DNA from: Bacteroidales bacterium
Lineage (GTDB): Bacteria > Bacteroidota > Bacteroidia > Bacteroidales > Muribaculaceae
Direction of reading: 5' to 3'
DNA length: 10,164 nucleotides
Assembly (NCBI GenBank): GCA_004557565.1
Contig: SFGS01000072.1
Span: 1 to 10,164 of the forward strand
Shown here: piece by piece, positions 8,201 through 10,164 of the stretch
Layout of the letters: each line of letters starts with the position of its first letter
Position numbering within the stretch: the first letter of the stretch is position 1
Made by a program: the position numbers and the translations under genes
Notes under the pieces: model-generated
Told to the model about the DNA's origin: nothing
The model's input: only the letters and a program-made list of their open reading frames with translations
The model's database searches: none

Positions 8201-8338
8201 GCCGATCACAGGTTCGCCAGTAGCGTCCTTTACATTACCATTGACGGTAATTTGCGCAAAGGCACTGATGGAAATCATAAGTCCCATCAGAAGGGTCAGA
8301 ACTCGCAGAGGAATTCTAAAGTTTACCTGCTTCATCAT
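5261..8338 (-). CDS. susC: SusC-like TonB-dependent outer-membrane transporter
   Basis: A 1025-residue outer-membrane beta-barrel that imports glycan oligomers using TonB energy. The signal peptide ends at ISAFA (cleavage near 29). A carboxypeptidase-regulatory-like domain covers about 31-100 (VNGNVKDATGEPVIGASVRV at 32-51). The TonB-box region NEVVVIGYG is at 107-115. The plug domain runs to about 240 and includes IRIRGGASL (168-176), DPLIVVDGVPLDNS (181-194) and ATAIYGSRGSNGVIIITTKKG (222-242). The barrel ends in the expected terminal phenylalanine (LSLSF). There is no N-terminal STN signalling domain, so no ECF-sigma/anti-sigma control through this protein is expected. Two adjacent ATGs (8338 and 8335) are equally possible starts. 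It is first in the operon, with about 125 bases of leader from the proposed promoter. Confidence 0.96.
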   Translation of the reverse strand: MMKQVNFRIPLRVLTLLMGLMISISAFAQITVNGNVKDATGEPVIGASVRVVGTTIGTTTDFDGNFTLSNVQQGAKLQVSYVGCQTQEVAAAPNVQVTLQDDSQILNEVVVIGYGVAKKKDLTGSVTALKPDTKNKGVVVSAQDMLMGKVAGVSVVSNGGTPGGSATIRIRGGASLNASNDPLIVVDGVPLDNSGVKGFPNGLGMINPQDIESFNVLKDASATAIYGSRGSNGVIIITTKKGKRGQKPSISYNGSVTVNSKRKTIDVLSGDEYRAFVQEAFAGTDREAEALAALGTANTDWQDEITRTTLSQDHNVQLAGSIGSVLPYRLSLGYTNDKGIIKTSDFKRYTVAANLNPSLFNDHLVMNLNAKWMWGKNRYADGGAINNAVRFDPTQPVMAEGFDNFGGYFEWLSSNADMKDAAWPTITNTNAPRNPVAILMLKNDRARSHSFTGSADIDYKVHGFEDLRLHLTLGGDFAGGTQDTDVLPGSPQASYWGSFGWAEGCKENLTLSTYAQYYKDFNEKNHFDIMAGYEWQHFWRKENSEYRNYWPTNSALSTAGQEHLLTLQNDGKGYRTENYLVSFFGRMNYIYDNKYYLTFTMRADGSSRFNWLPGAKNHQWGYFPSASVAWSLKNEDFLKDNPLVSEMKLRLGWGQTGQQEGVADYGYFANYGISNGVKGSFYDTAGNGYLARPNAYNPDLKWETTTTSNVGIDYGFLNSRISGALDVYYKKTTDLINYAAVAAMSNFRNSVNQNIGSMKNYGFEFSINYKAIQTKDMQLSLGYNLTYNKNEITELIDDDPDYFVPTGGISSGTGVTCQAHSVGHPMSSFYVYQQIYDEAGKPIDGAFVDRNADGVISEKDKYFYKSPFAPVTMGFNARLDYKNWDFGFNLRASLGNYIFNDRMCDYRNVGTASLFESVSGNYFNNRPVYSIETGWTTNNVYSALSDRWVQNASFLKLDNITVGYSFQNLFKSGSYEGIGGRVYATVNNVLCITKYDGIDPEVFGGIDNSVYPRPFSIVAGLSLSF

Positions 8339-8401
8339 TTAGAAATTTTTAGTTAAAGTTTATATTGATATGATATGTAAAATTGCTAATGTCGGACTTC
8401 T

Positions 8402-8447
8402 ATTCTTGAGGTTAATTTTCACAGGTCGCGTTGGTTGCGTCAAGAAT
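8402..8447 (-). other. Stem in the susC leader
   Basis: ATTCTTGA (8402-8409) and TCAAGAAT (8440-8447) are perfect complements around a 30-base loop. On the minus strand this lies within the predicted susC 5' leader, about 65 bases before the start codon. Its function is unknown. It could be a stability element or a target for a regulatory RNA, or be chance in an AT-rich region. Confidence 0.3.
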
Positions 8448-8467
8448 TTGAAAGCGAATTAGTGATG

Positions 8468-8475
8468 CAAAAATA
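8468..8475 (-). promoter_or_regulatory. Probable susC -7 promoter box
   Basis: On the minus strand the sequence is TATTTTTG, an exact fit to the Bacteroidota -7 consensus TAnnTTTG. It predicts a transcript start near 8462 and a leader of about 125 bases. No TTTG is found at the usual -33 spacing; that region is AT-rich. A weak -33 would fit a promoter that needs an activator or derepression, but this is an inference. Confidence 0.45.
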
Positions 8476-8530
8476 CCTTATTAGATATTAAAATAGCATA
8501 CCTTATCGGGTGAATATTTAGTTTTTTTTG

Positions 8531-8544
8531 TGCAATCGTTTGCA
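8531..8544. promoter_or_regulatory. LacI/GalR-type operator
   Basis: TGCAATCGTTTGCA is a 14-base near-palindrome with a central CG; only the pair next to the centre (T6 and T9) does not match. It fits the general operator shape of LacI-family regulators, including the cre-like pattern TGnAAnCGnWWnCA. It covers the TTTG -33 box (8539-8542) of the + strand promoter and lies about 75 bases upstream of the proposed susC transcript start. This suggests that the neighbouring regulator controls its own promoter and perhaps susC. Confidence 0.6.
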
Positions 8545-8570
8545 TAATTCGGGTTTTATTGCTACATTTG
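8539..8570 (+). promoter_or_regulatory. Bacteroidota sigma promoter reading towards the regulator gene
   Basis: TTTG (8539-8542) is followed by exactly 20 bases and then TACATTTG (8563-8570). This matches the TTTG-N19-21-TAnnTTTG consensus fully. The expected transcript start is about 8575-8577. It lies 243 bases before the regulator's start codon. I found no second TAnnTTTG between 8571 and 8812, so it is the best candidate to drive both the leader RNA and the regulator gene. Confidence 0.7.
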
Positions 8571-8575
8571 CATCG

Positions 8576-8680
8576 GATTGCTAACTAACTATAATTATAA
8601 CCACAAGTTAAAGCCTTATATAAAGCGTGAAACACGAGGGTTATAGGGCTGGACGAACAATCCAGCCCTATAATTTTTTA
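8576..8680 (+). ncRNA. Leader or small RNA, about 105 bases, attenuator-like
   Basis: This segment lies between a consensus promoter and a strong terminator, with no ATG start before the terminator stem. Two exclusive folds can be drawn. In one, 8641-8653 pairs with 8661-8673 and forms the terminator. In the other, AGCCTTATA (8612-8620) pairs with TATAGGGCT (8642-8650), nine pairs including one G-T, around a small CGTG-aaa-CACG hairpin (8626-8636). The second fold takes away the terminator's left arm. It could be an attenuator in front of the regulator gene or a stand-alone small RNA. I recognise no known riboswitch class. Both ends are inferred. Confidence 0.45.
8641..8679 (+). terminator. 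Strong intrinsic terminator before the regulator gene
   Basis: A perfect 13-bp stem, TTATAGGGCTGGA (8641-8653) with TCCAGCCCTATAA (8661-8673), has a seven-base loop and is followed by six Ts (8674-8679). The T-run fits + strand termination. No protein gene precedes it on this strand between 8339 and 8640, so it must end a short leader or small RNA. It could also stop stray transcription towards the regulator. On the minus strand it is upstream of susC and has only a weak T-tract. Confidence 0.85.
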
Positions 8681-8778
8681 ATGTAAACAGCACGCAAATG
8701 TTGCAAAGGTTAAGGCTAAAAGTTAGTTGGCAAATCGCAGCGGTTAATTAATTAAGCTCCGGGACCATAAAGCCCCAA

Positions 8779-8793
8779 AGAGGCGCAGCCTCT
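8779..8793 (+). promoter_or_regulatory. Hairpin next to the regulator start codon
   Basis: AGAGGC (8779-8784), GCA, GCCTCT (8788-8793) form a perfect six-bp hairpin ending 19 bases before the ATG at 8813. It lies where ribosomes would first bind and could lower translation initiation. A short T-run (8806-8810) follows 12 bases later, too far for a normal terminator. No Shine-Dalgarno sequence is visible, as is usual in this phylum. Confidence 0.35.
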
Positions 8794-8812
8794 CAGTTCT
8801 GAACCTTTTTCA

Positions 8813-9850
8813 ATGAAAACCAATATGGCAGATCAGAAAATTTTGACAATGAAGGATATTGCGAAGATGCTCAATGTGTCGGTCGCCACCGTGTCGCGTG
8901 CGCTAAAAGACAGTCCGAACATCAGTCGCGAGCAGCGTGAGAAGATTCAGAAGTTCGCGCGCGAACATAATTATTATCCTAATGTCATAGCCGAGCAGCT
9001 TCGCCACACCCGTTTGGGCCCGGCAAAAGTGATAGGCGTGATTTTGCCAGAATTTGTCCACTACTATTTTTCTTCGGTGCTCAGCGGCATTGAAAAGGAG
9101 GCGAACCTGCAGGGCTACCGCATACTGGTGGCGCAAAGCAATGAGAAATATGAGCGCGAGGTGGAAATCTGCGAATCGTTTTTCCAAAACAAGGTGTGCG
9201 GCATCATCGTGTCGCAAGCGAAAGACACGAAAAACTACGACCACTTCAAGCGTATGCTCGACAATGACGTGCCACTGGTGTTCTACGACCGCATTTGCGC
9301 CGGCATCAACTGCAACCGTGTGGTGGTTGACGACTACAACGGGGCATTTAAGGCGGTGAGCTACCTGATAGAGCGTGGCGCGAAGCGTGTGGCGTATTAC
9401 GGCACGGATTTGGATTTGGAAATCGGCAAAAACCGCTTCAATGGCTATAAAGACGCGCTCCATAAGCATGGCATGGAGGTGGAAGATGCGTTGGTGAGGA
9501 TTTGCGACACCAGCGAGCAGGCTGAACTGGTCACCCCAGGTGTGCTGGCGATGCACAACCGTCCCGACGCCATTTTCGCCGTGAACGACGACACCGCCAT
9601 AGGCGTGTTGCACACCGCCAAGCGTATGGGGCTGAGTGTGCCTGCCGATTTGATGATATGCGGATTCACCAATGGCTTTAGAGCCATTGCGTGCGACCCG
9701 ATGCTCACCACCGTGGAGCAGCGTGGCGTGGAAGTGGGCCAACAGGCGGTGCAGATACTCGTCGACCGCTTGCAAGGCAAGCACCCAATGAACCACGTGG
9801 AAAAGCGCATCGTGAAAACCCGCCTCGTGGTGAGAGGCACCACCCGATAG
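8813..9850 (+). CDS. LacI/GalR-family transcriptional regulator
   Basis: A 345-residue DNA-binding regulator that probably senses a sugar or oligosaccharide in the cytoplasm. The helix-turn-helix is MKDIAKMLNVSVATVSRAL (13-31). A hinge region covers about 55-67, and a periplasmic-binding-protein-like sensor domain runs from about 72 to the end. Its landmarks include KVIGVILPEF (72-81), VFYDRI (156-161), FAVNDDTAIGVL (255-266) and RMGLSVPADLMICGF (271-285). Length is normal for the family. ATGs at 8825 and 8849 are possible later starts; the last would begin directly at the helix-turn-helix, as many LacI proteins do. It is divergent from susC and 474 bases away, with a LacI-type operator between them. 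It is therefore the likely regulator of this locus and of itself. Whether it represses or activates cannot be told. Confidence 0.93.
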   Translation: MKTNMADQKILTMKDIAKMLNVSVATVSRALKDSPNISREQREKIQKFAREHNYYPNVIAEQLRHTRLGPAKVIGVILPEFVHYYFSSVLSGIEKEANLQGYRILVAQSNEKYEREVEICESFFQNKVCGIIVSQAKDTKNYDHFKRMLDNDVPLVFYDRICAGINCNRVVVDDYNGAFKAVSYLIERGAKRVAYYGTDLDLEIGKNRFNGYKDALHKHGMEVEDALVRICDTSEQAELVTPGVLAMHNRPDAIFAVNDDTAIGVLHTAKRMGLSVPADLMICGFTNGFRAIACDPMLTTVEQRGVEVGQQAVQILVDRLQGKHPMNHVEKRIVKTRLVVRGTTR

Positions 9851-9888
9851 AAAAAGCAATCCCCCCATAAATCACATAGGTGAGGGAA

Positions 9889-10164
9889 CAAAAGAACCGT
9901 CCCTTTGGTTTGCAACCGTCCTTTTGGCATGTGAGGGTGACCAAAACAAAAACATAAAAAAACAGCCTTTTGCCGATGCCAGTGCTTCGCACCTGTCGTT
10001 GGTGCTGTGGTATGTCTGATTTCAAGCTGGAGCTTGAACCAGCCACCCCACATCACCAACGCCGACCTCTCCAGCGAGGTCGGTGGCATCGCCAAAAGGA
10101 TAAAAACCGCTCGCCTTCGGCGAAAAACCAAACCCGGTAGGGACGTGATACTTCACGTCCGCCC
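9889..10164 (+). repeat. Flanking direct repeat, right copy (cut by window edge)
   Basis: This is the fullest copy of the repeat family here. It opens with the block AAAAGAACCG...TTTGGTTTG (9889-9912) shared with the 102-172 palindrome. An A-rich tract (about 9942-9967) matches the middle inverted copy. The hairpin TTCAAGCT (10021-10028) with AGCTTGAA (10031-10038) follows. Positions 10032-10164 then match 188-320 without gaps, with hairpins at 10062-10083, about 10111-10123 and 10141-10160. It begins about 40 bases after the regulator stop codon; I see no gene and no clear terminator for the regulator in 9851-10164. The true right end is outside the window. Confidence 0.85.

Noticed and set aside
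8627..8686. Possible leader peptide of 19 codons starting at GTG and ending TAA, overlapping the terminator
   Set aside because: It has a non-ATG start, no ribosome-binding evidence, and no run of regulatory codons; chance is as good an explanation.
8694..8704. Second LacI operator, GCAAATGTTGC
   Set aside because: The arms are only four bases and the centre is not CG; it is too weak to call.
188..10164. Composite transposon or insertion sequences at both ends
   Set aside because: No transposase gene, no terminal inverted repeats bounding the copies, and no target-site duplications are visible; only the repeat homology is supported.

Overview
The window carries one polysaccharide-utilisation locus (PUL) of a Bacteroidota, order Bacteroidales. 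The evidence is a complete SusC-SusD-SusE-SusF outer-membrane set, lipoprotein signals with acidic residues after the lipid cysteine, a TTTG / TAnnTTTG promoter, and genes without Shine-Dalgarno sequences. Genus and family cannot be fixed from this sequence.

Layout. Positions 1-850 hold no believable gene but are dense in repeats: small hairpins, a long imperfect palindrome (102-172), a repeat copy in + orientation (188-320), a diverged copy in - orientation (349-636), a short covarying hairpin unit present twice (60-96 and 698-735), and a strong hairpin at 781-811 that ends the operon. Positions 851-8338 are a minus-strand operon, read right to left: susC (8338-5261), susD (5218-3506), susE (3439-2279), susF (2251-851), with gaps of 27-66 bases. 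Positions 8339-8812 are a divergent control region with a SusC-side -7 box, a LacI-type operator, a + strand promoter, and a ~100-base leader or small RNA ending in a perfect terminator that has a possible antiterminator. Positions 8813-9850 encode a LacI/GalR-family regulator. Positions 9851-10164 hold no gene but a second + oriented copy of the left repeat, cut by the window edge.

How the parts fit. SusD resembles the starch-binding SusD of Bacteroides thetaiotaomicron at both ends and keeps two aromatic landmarks of its starch site. SusE and SusF have tandem starch-binding-type domains. The system is therefore probably a starch or other alpha-glucan capture and import apparatus: SusD, SusE and SusF bind glucan on the cell surface, and SusC imports oligosaccharides using TonB energy. 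No glycoside hydrolase lies in the window, so the enzymes must be elsewhere. The divergent LacI-family protein is the likely regulator, in place of a SusR, hybrid two-component or ECF-sigma system.

The most unusual features are the non-coding ones: (i) a repeat family whose copies differ but keep base pairing through paired changes, with two same-orientation copies bracketing the whole locus; and (ii) an attenuator-like leader or small RNA between the operator and the regulator gene.
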